Assembly: GCA_016926235.1 (NCBI GenBank)
Contig: JAFGOZ010000220.1
Location: 62,001 to 126,000 of the forward strand
Direction of reading: 5' to 3'
Source of the DNA: Bacteroidales bacterium
Lineage (GTDB): Bacteria > Bacteroidota > Bacteroidia > Bacteroidales > UBA10428
DNA: 64,000 nucleotides
Shown: piece by piece, positions 19,401 through 26,676 of the stretch
Numbering within the stretch: position 1 is the stretch's first letter
Layout of the letters: the number at the start of each line of letters is the position of its first letter
Notes under the pieces: generated by a model
What the model saw: the letters and a program-made list of their open reading frames with translations, nothing else
Told to the model about the DNA's origin: nothing
The model's database searches: none
Translations under genes and position numbers: made by a program

Positions 19401-20751
19401 GAATCCAATGAACCAAATGGTACATGCGGTAAGTTATACTCCCGACTGGTACACAACAGAATATAAATCGGAGGGTGGATGGTCATTGGAAATGGTTGAT
19501 TTAAATAATCCTTGTGGGGATTCTGATAATTGGAAAGAGAGTGCGGATAGTAGAGGGGGTACACCAGGGAAAATAAATTCTGTAGCAGGTTTAAATCCCG
19601 ATCTTGACTTTCCTGTAATTACAAATGCAACTCTTATGGGAGATACGACACTTTTGGTACAGTTCAATGAATCATTGGATAGCATAAGTGTTTATGAACC
19701 AAATTCTTATTCTGTAAATAATACGATTGGAAATCCCAGAAAAATAATTCCGGTTTATCCCGATTTCACAGAAGTACTTTTATGGTTTGACAATTCTTTT
19801 ACTACCAATACATTATATACTCTTACTATTGAGGGAAAAGTATGTGACTGTGTGGGTAATACCATTACCGAAAAGCAGGAAATTCAATTTGCTATTCCGG
19901 ATTCGGCCGAACCTCTTGATTTAATAGTAAATGAGATACTCTTTGATCCAAAGGGAGATGGTGTTGATTTTGTTGAGATCTATAATAATTCAGACAAAAT
20001 ACTGGATATCAGCCATATGTTAATTGGGCGGAAAAGAGATAGCATCCTCGATTTAGCTGCACTTTCGGAGAAAAACAGGCTTATTTTTCCAAATGAATTT
20101 TTGGCATTAACAATCAATCCTGAGAAAGTTTTACAGGATTATTACTCATCTAATCCTACTGGGGTGCTGGAAGTAAATGACCTTCCCAATTTCAGTAATG
20201 AATCTGACGAAGTTGTATTATTGGCTAGAGATCTTTCGGTTCTGGATGCATTTGCATATTCAGCAGATATGCATTATCCCTTGTTAACAAATATTGAAGG
20301 GGTATCCCTCGAGAGGATTAGTTATGAGAGACAAACAAATGAAGCTTCTAATTGGCATTCTGCTGCCGAAACCGTTGGATTTGCCACTCCTGCATATGAA
20401 AACTCACAACACCTTGAAGATGGAGAAATAAGCGATGGATTTACCATAGAACCTGAGGTTTTTTCACCTGATAATGATGGCTTTTATGATTTGGTAAGGA
20501 TAGGATATAAACTGGATGAACCTGGCTGTAAGGTTACTATCCGGGTTTTTGATGGATCAGGAAGAAGGATTTGCATTGTTGCAGATAATGAATTATTGGG
20601 ATTGGAGGGTTATTTTATATGGGATGGCACAAATGACGAGGGACAGAAAGCAAAAATGGGTATATACATAGTATATATTGAGATGATCTCTTTAAAGGGA
20701 GAAGTCACAAAAATGAAGAAACCTTGTATAATTGGGGGAAAATTTAACTAG
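16498..20751 (+). CDS. exported protein with an array of lamin-tail domains and FlgD-like C-terminus
   Basis: The protein has 1417 residues. The start is TTG, because an in-frame stop lies at 16480-16482 and the signal peptide (VKLSVFIILIDIVFSLNAQ) begins soon after; GGAGGT lies 17 bases upstream. Residues about 33-250 look like a concanavalin-like sandwich (LLFDFEDTTLTGW). Lamin-tail domains begin near residues 350, 610, 875 and 1145, three of them with VINEIMADPEP or a close variant. Each of the first three has a later GGWxxE or GGW-like segment and a GGTPG motif. Big_5-like Ig domains alternate with them. The C-terminus (FSPDNDGFYDLVRI, YFIWDGTNDEGQK) resembles FlgD-like/type B sorting domains of T9SS cargo. 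Its last four bases overlap the convergent GH105 gene. Confidence 0.8.
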   Translation: MAQKIVKSVFYVKLSVFIILIDIVFSLNAQENLLFDFEDTTLTGWVQYPDSAWISSDIDPIDGGYSLHHIFDHLEAGHDQIAYPLTNLRLSEDTTIWRFSLKHAYNPSSSNNWAFFLVSDQSANEMYPSGSVNGYAVGVDYSGSDDLVKLWRISSGSASEIVSSGLDWQNKIGTSQHAGIEVIRTPDGIWYLNFDTTGSFDHFFLLGAAADDNYLEASYFGVYYEYSATQDQKLWIDDISIEGAFIQDTLAPNIDTVWIEDENRLRLKFSEKLSDSCLIDTNFFVNEGIGHPDSVIIFSSSEALLYFSNAFKDESWHNLYAANMCDPYGNCADTIVVPFYYYSIKPNSVVINEIMADPEPVVGLPEFEYIELFNTCTHPVNLLGWSIIVGTRTLYFTERVLLPDSFLTICHKDAMTSFEPFGEVTGLLTSLSSLTNSGTTITLRNEKDEIINQVEYNKQWYNDPDKEEGGWALEKIDPDNNCSGSANWCASVHASGGTPGEINSVDRDNMDTIAPYLVSMELLDTNILQIMFNESVTEGSAKVISHYDLTNKGMADSVLYYGNSVHLYYSTGWVSETLYKINISDIMDLCGNTMIWDTAGFYYYLAKPDDIVINEIMADPEPLVGLPEYEYLELYNRCKYPVSLTGWRITVGTKSLSLPSQNLYPDSFLIICHPDAIDELSEYGVTAGILSSQSILTNSGQALLLQNHDGDTIDQLYYLPSWYQDNDKDEGGWSIERIDPDNNCGILSNWKASTDPSGGTPGTINSVYHPNIDKLPPNVTEVKVVSNSTIIISFSEIDEVEGLLNNYNYKGLYDLGYPDTVCIHQDGVLLEFPKRFQLSVNHTLIISGLIDICNNAMQVDTILFKYEMPEKYQILVSEIMADPDPQVGLPEVEYIEIYNNSTINTNLGDWKLKIGNSVIALPDYIFSAGSYLIICDKSDSALFSLYGQKMGIANFPALINTGQTIVLMNPMNQMVHAVSYTPDWYTTEYKSEGGWSLEMVDLNNPCGDSDNWKESADSRGGTPGKINSVAGLNPDLDFPVITNATLMGDTTLLVQFNESLDSISVYEPNSYSVNNTIGNPRKIIPVYPDFTEVLLWFDNSFTTNTLYTLTIEGKVCDCVGNTITEKQEIQFAIPDSAEPLDLIVNEILFDPKGDGVDFVEIYNNSDKILDISHMLIGRKRDSILDLAALSEKNRLIFPNEFLALTINPEKVLQDYYSSNPTGVLEVNDLPNFSNESDEVVLLARDLSVLDAFAYSADMHYPLLTNIEGVSLERISYERQTNEASNWHSAAETVGFATPAYENSQHLEDGEISDGFTIEPEVFSPDNDGFYDLVRIGYKLDEPGCKVTIRVFDGSGRRICIVADNELLGLEGYFIWDGTNDEGQKAKMGIYIVYIEMISLKGEVTKMKKPCIIGGKFN

Positions 20752-22301
20752 TATAGCTCCAGTTCGTTGCATAAATCGAGGAATGGACTTACCCCTTTAA
20801 AGTCATTCGTACGGCGCAGAACGCCAATATAATAGTTATAACTCCCATCTGAAGAAGCCTCATTTAAAGTGCCTACCATCACTGTCATGGTAATATAAAA
20901 CAATCCATCGTCATCAAAATATACATGATTATTAAGTAATCCATCGTAAGCTTTTTTGGCATTATCCAGATATTTGGGTTCAATATACCCCATACGTACA
21001 CCTTTGGCAAGGCTGTATGCAAACATAGCAGTACCCGATGTTTCGAACCAGTTACCAGGTTCTCCCATTTTATCGGTTACCTGGTACCACATTCCTGTTT
21101 CAGGATCCTGAAATTTCACAATTGATTCAGCAAGGTTTTTAAAAATAACCATTACATATGCACGATTTGGATGATCGAGAGGGATATTATCAAGGCATCC
21201 TAATAAAGCCATCATATACCATCCTATACCTCTGCTCCAGAATGAGGGAGATGCACCTGTCTCAGGATTAGCCCATATTCGTTCTTTTGACTCATCCCAA
21301 CCATGGTATAGAAGACCGGTAGCCGTATCAAAAGCATGTTGATGCATCAAACGTATCTGTAGAATAGCTTCATCATAAAATTCAGGATCATTAAACGTTT
21401 TTGCATATTGTGTTGAAAATACATCAGCCATAAAAATGCCATCAAGCCACATCTGATGTGCATATACTTCTTTATGCCAATATCCTCCATCACTTGTTTT
21501 TGGTTGTTCTCTCAAATGCTGAATAAGTATTTCCGTTGCATTTTTATAGCGATCATCCTTTGTTAGGTTATAAAGGTCAATAAATAAGCGTCCTGCATTG
21601 ATGTCATCCAACCTGTACCGGTCTTTCCTGTAAACGCGGGGTTTAAAGTCTCCTTTGTCATCTATAAAGAGGTCTACCCAACTTTTTATATAATCCAGGT
21701 GATCCATGTTTTTTTTAAGTTCCATATACTTAAAAACCACATCTAAAAAATAGCCTGTTTCATAGTGCCACCGGCCAGCTGCTGCCCAGTTAAGGTTACC
21801 TGGTTCAGGGTAAAATGTGAAAATCGAGGACACAACCTTGTCTGCCATGCAGTTGATTGCCCCGTATTTTTCTATATAATCCGAATATTTAGTTAAAAAA
21901 CGATAAGTGATATTCTCATTACTGTCAAGCAGTGCAATCGTATCATTTGGCAGAGGATTAAAATTGATGTTGTTAGAATTGCCTGTTGTTAATGTATATG
22001 TTTTGTATGAAGAATTGTCAGAAAAATCTGAATGAAAATAAAACCACTGAGGTAATGTGTCAGAAACCGAATAAATACTGAATGGAACTTCTTCCCCGAG
22101 AGTTACATCAAATAATTGAATTTCATCAGGATTGGTAGTATTTAATCTTTCTGAAATGCTTTCCCAATCTATTTTTACCACGGCTCCAGGTGTGTCATTC
22201 CGGTAATTATGGTGAATATAAATGGCTATTTCTTTAGATGATATTGAATTGCAAAAACTTAAAACCAACAATCCCACAAACAAACAACGAATTTTCCTCA
22301 T
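20748..22301 (-). CDS. GH105-type unsaturated glucuronyl/rhamnogalacturonyl hydrolase, exported
   Basis: The protein has 517 residues and a signal peptide (MRKIRCLFVGLLVLSFCNSISS). Residues about 25-130 form a beta-rich N-terminal domain like those preceding catalytic domains in Bacteroidota glycan hydrolases (DUF4861-like; uncertain). From about residue 150 to the end it matches the alpha6/alpha6 barrel of GH88/GH105: GGYWHKEVYAHQMWLDG with the likely catalytic Asp, PSFWSRGIGWYMMALLG, GNWFETSGTAMFAYSLAKG. GH105 enzymes remove the unsaturated uronic acid left by polysaccharide lyases, as in pectin or ulvan breakdown. No SusC/SusD pair or lyase is nearby, so the substrate is not indicated by context. 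Confidence 0.85.
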   Translation of the reverse strand: MRKIRCLFVGLLVLSFCNSISSKEIAIYIHHNYRNDTPGAVVKIDWESISERLNTTNPDEIQLFDVTLGEEVPFSIYSVSDTLPQWFYFHSDFSDNSSYKTYTLTTGNSNNINFNPLPNDTIALLDSNENITYRFLTKYSDYIEKYGAINCMADKVVSSIFTFYPEPGNLNWAAAGRWHYETGYFLDVVFKYMELKKNMDHLDYIKSWVDLFIDDKGDFKPRVYRKDRYRLDDINAGRLFIDLYNLTKDDRYKNATEILIQHLREQPKTSDGGYWHKEVYAHQMWLDGIFMADVFSTQYAKTFNDPEFYDEAILQIRLMHQHAFDTATGLLYHGWDESKERIWANPETGASPSFWSRGIGWYMMALLGCLDNIPLDHPNRAYVMVIFKNLAESIVKFQDPETGMWYQVTDKMGEPGNWFETSGTAMFAYSLAKGVRMGYIEPKYLDNAKKAYDGLLNNHVYFDDDGLFYITMTVMVGTLNEASSDGSYNYYIGVLRRTNDFKGVSPFLDLCNELELY

Positions 22302-22470
22302 GATGTCTTAAAATCTTGAAATTTGCGCTAATATAAAAAAATATTTATTAATGGCTAAATATAACTACCCATACGTAATTAATTTAAATTCGTTCCAATA
22401 AAGTTTATAAACGTTACAGACATACTTAAATATTTTTACTACTTTTATTTTAAATTAAAATTCATATCCT

Positions 22471-23280
22471 ATGAAAGCGTTGATAATTTCTCTAATCATG
22501 ATTATTTCACCTTATTTTCAGCAAGATGAAGTGTATCATGTCATTAAAGTTGAAGGCACTATCTATATTGCCTCTACTAATGTTCAACTGAAACAAGGTG
22601 ACAAAATCAAACCGACTGATCAACTTCGGTTCGCCTCAGCTGATGCTTCTGCATTAGTTATTAGTAATACTCGTGGCAAATTTACGCTACAGATGCCTGA
22701 TGATGAAAATATTTTTGATGATTCACAGCTTTTTGCTATGGCAGATAACGCTGTATCTCCTGTAGCCGGAAGGCCTCAGCTAAGTACACGAAATGTCTTT
22801 ATGGCAGAAGTAAATAAATTGGAAGATTATTTCGGTGACGAAGATTTTAATATAATTGGTGATGAATTGACCATAAAGCTCAATAAGGCATCATACGCAC
22901 TGGATGACAACAACTATTTTCTTCTCAAATATAAAAATGGGGAGGAGTTTGTAACGAAAAAACCCGATGTTCAAAATAATTCTATTATTCTGAAGAGAAA
23001 TCAATATTTGGAAAAATCCGGCAAACTTGAATCTGTTGAAATATATCAGGTTGATAAATCCTCCGGATCAAATGAAAAAATTACAACAGTAAACCTTGTC
23101 TTTCTGAATAAAATGGATTTGGAGCAGGAATTTAAGATTATTGTTGACATATTAAAAGAACAGGGTGCAAATAAGAATGAGATAAACGATTATCTCCGCG
23201 ACTATTTTGTTGATATTTATGGAAAGACAGACATGAACAGTCTGATTATTCTTATCAATAAGATTAGTTCCGGTTCATAG
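22471..23280 (+). CDS. hypothetical exported protein
   Basis: This 269-residue protein is not recognised as a named family. A short hydrophobic N-terminus (ALIISLIMIISPYF) suggests export. Residues 22-75 (HVIKVEGTIYIA, LKQGDKIKPTDQLRF, ALVISNTRGKFTL) have the look of a FecR-like or SH3-like beta domain with the usual VxGxVxV, L..GD.I and L.F spacing. The C-terminal 60 residues are helical and charged (ILKEQGANKNEINDYLRDYF). It stands alone, convergent with the metallophosphoesterase gene eight bases away. Similarity to FecR is weak. Confidence 0.6.
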   Translation: MKALIISLIMIISPYFQQDEVYHVIKVEGTIYIASTNVQLKQGDKIKPTDQLRFASADASALVISNTRGKFTLQMPDDENIFDDSQLFAMADNAVSPVAGRPQLSTRNVFMAEVNKLEDYFGDEDFNIIGDELTIKLNKASYALDDNNYFLLKYKNGEEFVTKKPDVQNNSIILKRNQYLEKSGKLESVEIYQVDKSSGSNEKITTVNLVFLNKMDLEQEFKIIVDILKEQGANKNEINDYLRDYFVDIYGKTDMNSLIILINKISSGS

Positions 23281-23288
23281 AATGCAAT

Positions 23289-23939
23289 TTACCTAAATAA
23301 TTCTGTGGTAATATTGTTATTTTCAAGAACAGCATACGCATATTTGCCTTCCCGAAATGGTCCGGGATTAACAATGTATGTTGAGCCGATTTTATCAATG
23401 CCAACCCCTTCATGTATATGACCACAGAAACATACAAGGGGTTGAGTGTTTTCAATAAATTCTCTGATTTGTTTACTACCTACATGCATTCCATTCACTT
23501 TATCATTTATCGTTCCGAAGGGCGGTTGATGGGAAAGTAGTATAAAAGGTTTCTTTACAAGGTTATCCTCAAAAGTCATGTGTAAATAATCCCCCAGTTC
23601 TTCTTCAGTAAACTCAAAAGGAGTTTTTCCGGGACATGGCAAGGATCCTCCTACTCCAATAAATTGCATATTTAATACATTATGGTAGCGGCAATGCAAA
23701 CTAATACCCTCCTCAACAAGGTATCGGCTTACATCCGAATAATCACAATTACCCGGAACGGCCAATATGTGATTATTATTCTTTCTAATTATGTTTATTA
23801 TTGCTTCAACTTCATTTCTCCTGCCAAAATGAGTGATATCTCCTGAAAGTAAAACAAGATCGGCTTTGGCAACCTTCTCTTTTATCCTGTCGTAATTTGA
23901 TAAAGAGCCATGAATATCTGAAAGTATAATTATGTTCAT
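23289..23939 (-). CDS. metallophosphoesterase (calcineurin-like)
   Basis: This 216-residue cytoplasmic enzyme carries the full motif set of the family in order: DIHG at residues 8-11, GDITH near 33, GNCD near 62, SHQPP near 135 and GHIHEG near 173. These bind the two metal ions. The length and order resemble YfcE-type or Icc-related phosphodiesterases, but the substrate cannot be read from sequence. There are no clear operon partners: the neighbours are convergent on one side, and a tRNA on the opposite strand lies upstream. Confidence 0.85.
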   Translation of the reverse strand: MNIIILSDIHGSLSNYDRIKEKVAKADLVLLSGDITHFGRRNEVEAIINIIRKNNNHILAVPGNCDYSDVSRYLVEEGISLHCRYHNVLNMQFIGVGGSLPCPGKTPFEFTEEELGDYLHMTFEDNLVKKPFILLSHQPPFGTINDKVNGMHVGSKQIREFIENTQPLVCFCGHIHEGVGIDKIGSTYIVNPGPFREGKYAYAVLENNNITTELFR

Positions 23940-24004
23940 CTATATAATTTGTTGAATACCATTGCTATCAGTAAAGTTACAGAAATAAATAATTGGATAA
24001 TTCT

Positions 24005-24035
24005 TTTGCTACAAAAAATGATTTATTTACTTTTG
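24005..24035 (+). promoter_or_regulatory. Bacteroidota-type promoter of tRNA-Arg
   Basis: TTTG at 24005-24008 and TACTTTTG at 24028-24035 are separated by 19 bases. This matches the -33 TTTG / -7 TAnnTTTG consensus of the primary sigma factor in this phylum. The tRNA starts 16 bases after the -7 box. Confidence 0.75.
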
Positions 24036-24050
24036 TGATTCTAAAAATAT

Positions 24051-24125
24051 GGCCTCATAGTTCAAGGGATAGAACGGAAGTTTCCTAAACTTCAAATTCA
24101 GGTTCGAGTCCTGGTGAGGCTACCA
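24051..24125 (+). tRNA. tRNA-Arg (anticodon CCU)
   Basis: The acceptor stem GGCCTCA pairs with TGAGGCT (first pair G-U). The D stem is GTTC/GAAC. The anticodon stem GAAGT/ACTTC encloses the loop TTCCTAA, giving anticodon CCT. The T arm has the loop TTCGAGT. The discriminator A is followed by an encoded CCA at 24123-24125. All four arms fold and the length is standard. Confidence 0.95.
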
Positions 24126-24128
24126 AGA

Positions 24129-24158
24129 AAGGGAGGCGTAAAAGCCTCCTTTTTTGTT
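24129..24158 (+). terminator. terminator of tRNA-Arg
   Basis: GGGAGGC and GCCTCC(T) pair around GTAAAA, followed immediately by a T run. It starts five bases after the CCA end. No gene lies between it and the acidic protein starting at 24319; that gap is AT-rich with no other feature seen. Confidence 0.9.
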
Positions 24159-24318
24159 TCTTTAAAACAAGGGCGGAAATTTAAAATATTGTAATACAAT
24201 TAATTGTAGCGATGTTGTTTAATAAGGGTTTGTATCAGGGAAGAAAACTTCATATTTTTTAAAAAAAAATTTGTTGACTTGTTTGTTATTCAAATTTTAA
24301 ATTTATTTTTAAACCGTA

Positions 24319-24768
24319 ATGACACAAACAATGAAGAGAATAATAAAAGATTATAAATCAATAGATAGTGATTTGTTGGTGACGATTAATTCACTGTATC
24401 CCGATGGTATTGGTGAAGAAGATTTAATATCTTTTACAAATACGAAGGGCGAAACGATAAGGGCCATAGAAATAAAGACAGATGATACCATCTATTTGAT
24501 TAAAATGAGTAGCCAATTGGAACAAAAATTGGAAGAATTTTCCATTGAAGAGCCAAAAATAGATGATGATTTAGGTGATTATTTTGACATGGGATCTGCT
24601 CCAGATGATTTGCCTGCTGAAGAGGATGAAGAGGATGAAAAACCTAAGAACGGGAAGGCAGAATATGATGATGAAGATTTTGATGAAGAGGACCTGGATG
24701 ATATAGATGACGATATAGACGAGGATATTGCTGATGAAGAATACGATGAAGAGGATGATGACGAATAA
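24319..24768 (+). CDS. hypothetical protein with long acidic tail
   Basis: The protein has 149 residues. Residues 1-85 form a compact domain (MKRIIKDYKSIDSDLLVTIN, SFTNTKGETIRAIEIKTDDT, YLIKM). The last 60 residues or so are almost entirely Asp and Glu with a few aromatic residues. There is no signal peptide or membrane segment, so it is probably cytoplasmic. I have no function for it. The acidic tail could compete for basic surfaces of DNA- or RNA-binding proteins, which is speculation. The tail is written with few codons (GAT, GAA, GAG), so the opposite strand shows an artefactual open frame. Confidence 0.7.
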   Translation: MTQTMKRIIKDYKSIDSDLLVTINSLYPDGIGEEDLISFTNTKGETIRAIEIKTDDTIYLIKMSSQLEQKLEEFSIEEPKIDDDLGDYFDMGSAPDDLPAEEDEEDEKPKNGKAEYDDEDFDEEDLDDIDDDIDEDIADEEYDEEDDDE

Positions 24769-24860
24769 ATAATTCTTTATCTGCAATCTACCCTTTTAAT
24801 ACTCCACGAATTTTATTTGACAGGGATTTCCAATAAAAAGCAACCTTCATGATAAAGGGA

Positions 24861-25235
24861 TTAATTGGCTATGAAATTAATTGGAATTCTTAAAATAGCT
24901 TGATAATCTTCACCCGCTTCCAGGATATCTTCATCATCAGAATCATAATACCAGTTTATAACAAGTTTTTTATTTGTTTTATGTATTTCTTTAAATTCCT
25001 TTAACAAGTATAGAATCCATTTTGAAGAACTCGTATTGAAATAGGTAAGACGTATATCAAGTATAGTACTGTCAGCTGGTTTCTTAACATAATCAATTAA
25101 CTTATTGTATATAGGTTCAAAGAATTCATTAGGATCTTCTGGGGTTGAATTACCTTCAATATCCATCTTTCCTGAGGCAAAGTCAAACGATATCGTTGGC
25201 GTTTTTCTTGTTCCTTCAATGAAAATCTTCTCCAT
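24861..25235 (-). CDS. SiaC-like regulatory phosphoprotein (DUF1987)
   Basis: This is a 124-residue protein of the DUF1987/SiaC family. The conserved parts are the start KIFIEGTRKTPTISFDF, the segment LDIRLTYFNTSSSKWILY near residue 65, and the closing IPINFI region. In Pseudomonas, SiaC is phosphorylated on a Thr in the equivalent NTSS segment by SiaB, dephosphorylated by the SiaA PP2C phosphatase, and controls the diguanylate cyclase SiaD. Here no SiaB or cyclase is adjacent; a TPR-SpoIIE phosphatase lies about 6 kb away. The gene has its own upstream region shared with the divergent MFS gene. Confidence 0.8.
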   Translation of the reverse strand: MEKIFIEGTRKTPTISFDFASGKMDIEGNSTPEDPNEFFEPIYNKLIDYVKKPADSTILDIRLTYFNTSSSKWILYLLKEFKEIHKTNKKLVINWYYDSDDEDILEAGEDYQAILRIPINFIAN

Positions 25236-25435
25236 CTATAAGCTTTTTAGCAAGTACATCAAAAATAATCAGAATTCAAATTAAATAAAATGATTGTCCT
25301 TATTTATTTATGATGATATTTGTCACCAACACGCAGACTCATTTTATCTAACAATGTTAAATATACAATTAAAATTTTTAAAACAAATAGAGAAGCAAAA
25401 AAAATTAACAATTAAGAACAATAAGCATGTGGGTG

Positions 25436-25465
25436 GTTGAAGTAATTTTCTTTTTTTTAGTTTTG
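25436..25465 (+). promoter_or_regulatory. probable promoter of the MFS transporter gene
   Basis: TAGTTTTG at 25458-25465 fits the -7 box TAnnTTTG, with a partial -33 element GTTG at 25436-25439 (spacing 18). Transcription would begin near 25472. That leaves almost no leader for the TTG at 25480 but a normal one for the ATG at 25513. Confidence 0.5.
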
Positions 25466-25512
25466 TAAAGTCAAAAAAATTGGCTAAAGCTTATTATTCA
25501 AATAAAATAGCA

Positions 25513-26676
25513 ATGGAAAGGAAAGGCTTTCAACTGGGGAAGGTATTAACAATTTCGTTTGCACATATTTCCCATGATATTTATGCGTCATTTTTATCTC
25601 CGGTAACCTATATTCTAATAGATAAGTTTGCTCTTTCAAACCTGGCTATAGGATTTTTATCGGTTTGCCAGAGGTTGCCTATGCTTGCTAATCCATTCCT
25701 TGGTATTATTTCGGAGAGGGTTAAGTCCAGATACTTTGTTATTCTTACACCGGCAATTACTGCAATAGTTATGAGTTTAATGGGTGTTGCACCATGGTTT
25801 GGTATAATTGCATTATTGGTTTTTGTATCCGGTGCCAGTTCAGCCTTTTTTCATGTTCCTTCACCGGTGATGATTAAAAAAGTTAGCGCTGATCGTATTG
25901 GTATGGGCATGAGTTTTTATATGACAGCAGGAAACCTGGCACGTATGATTGGTCCCCTGGTTTTTGTTGCAACTGTCAAAATGTGGGGTTTTGAGAACAC
26001 ATGGTATCTTATACCGTTTGGAGTTGCCGTATCGGTATTTCTCTATTTTACATTAAAAGATGTGGAAATACGAACCCGTTTTCATAAAGAAGAACAGAAA
26101 AATAATAATCATTACTGGCAAACCTTCAAGAAGTTTTTGCCTTTATTTACTACATTGATTGGAATAACGTTTTTCTCAGGTTTTATGAAGACTGCATTAT
26201 CGTTCTATTTACCGTTATATTTAAAAGAGCAGGGAGCCGGTTTATGGTTTTCATCCGGTTTTTCACTGGCTGTTTTGTATGGTTCCAGTGCTTTGGGCAC
26301 ATTGCTTTCAGGAACACTTTCAGATATGCTTGGAAGAAGAAATGTAATTCTTTCAGCACTCATGCTTTCTCCTTTCCTTTTGTATTTATTTACATTTGTA
26401 AAGGGCTTTTGGGTACTTCCGTTTCTCGTTTTATTGGGGTTGGTCTTGTTTTCTCCCATGCCGGTGCTTATGGCCATTATTCATGAGCAGAAATCAGACA
26501 GCCTTCCTTTTCTCAATGGTGTTTTTATGACCATTAATTTTGTGGTGAATTCTTTAGTGACACTATTAATCGGTTTTGGGTCCGACTTTCTGGGATTCCG
26601 TTATGCATATCAGATTGCGGCGGGGATAGGGTTTATTGCTATTCTTTTTGGATTCAGGATCTCAAAAACGATTTAG
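25513..26676 (+). CDS. MFS transporter, fosmidomycin-resistance (Fsr)-like
   Basis: This protein of about 387 residues has twelve predicted membrane segments. The N-terminus GKVLTISFAHISHDIYASFL and the loop VSGASSAFFHVPSPVMIKK followed by MTAGNLARMIGPL match the Fsr branch of the major facilitator superfamily. The second half has the MFS loop GTLSDMLGRRNVI. Efflux of a drug or metabolite is the family role; the substrate here is unknown. I chose the ATG at 25513 over the in-frame TTG at 25480 because of the promoter position and because family members begin shortly before the GKVL segment. The stop overlaps the stop of the convergent FISUMP gene. Confidence 0.8.
   Translation: MERKGFQLGKVLTISFAHISHDIYASFLSPVTYILIDKFALSNLAIGFLSVCQRLPMLANPFLGIISERVKSRYFVILTPAITAIVMSLMGVAPWFGIIALLVFVSGASSAFFHVPSPVMIKKVSADRIGMGMSFYMTAGNLARMIGPLVFVATVKMWGFENTWYLIPFGVAVSVFLYFTLKDVEIRTRFHKEEQKNNNHYWQTFKKFLPLFTTLIGITFFSGFMKTALSFYLPLYLKEQGAGLWFSSGFSLAVLYGSSALGTLLSGTLSDMLGRRNVILSALMLSPFLLYLFTFVKGFWVLPFLVLLGLVLFSPMPVLMAIIHEQKSDSLPFLNGVFMTINFVVNSLVTLLIGFGSDFLGFRYAYQIAAGIGFIAILFGFRISKTI

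Noticed and set aside
17542..19960. Regularly spaced repeats considered as a CRISPR array
   Set aside because: The spacing is about 800 bases and the repeats are coding for lamin-tail domains.
24051..24318. tRNA-Arg as an integration site
   Set aside because: No integrase gene, no direct repeat of the tRNA 3' end and no mobile genes were seen next to it.
24571..24786. Open frame opposite the acidic protein tail
   Set aside because: It is the complement of repeated GAT/GAA codons and gives an Ile/Phe-rich low-complexity product.
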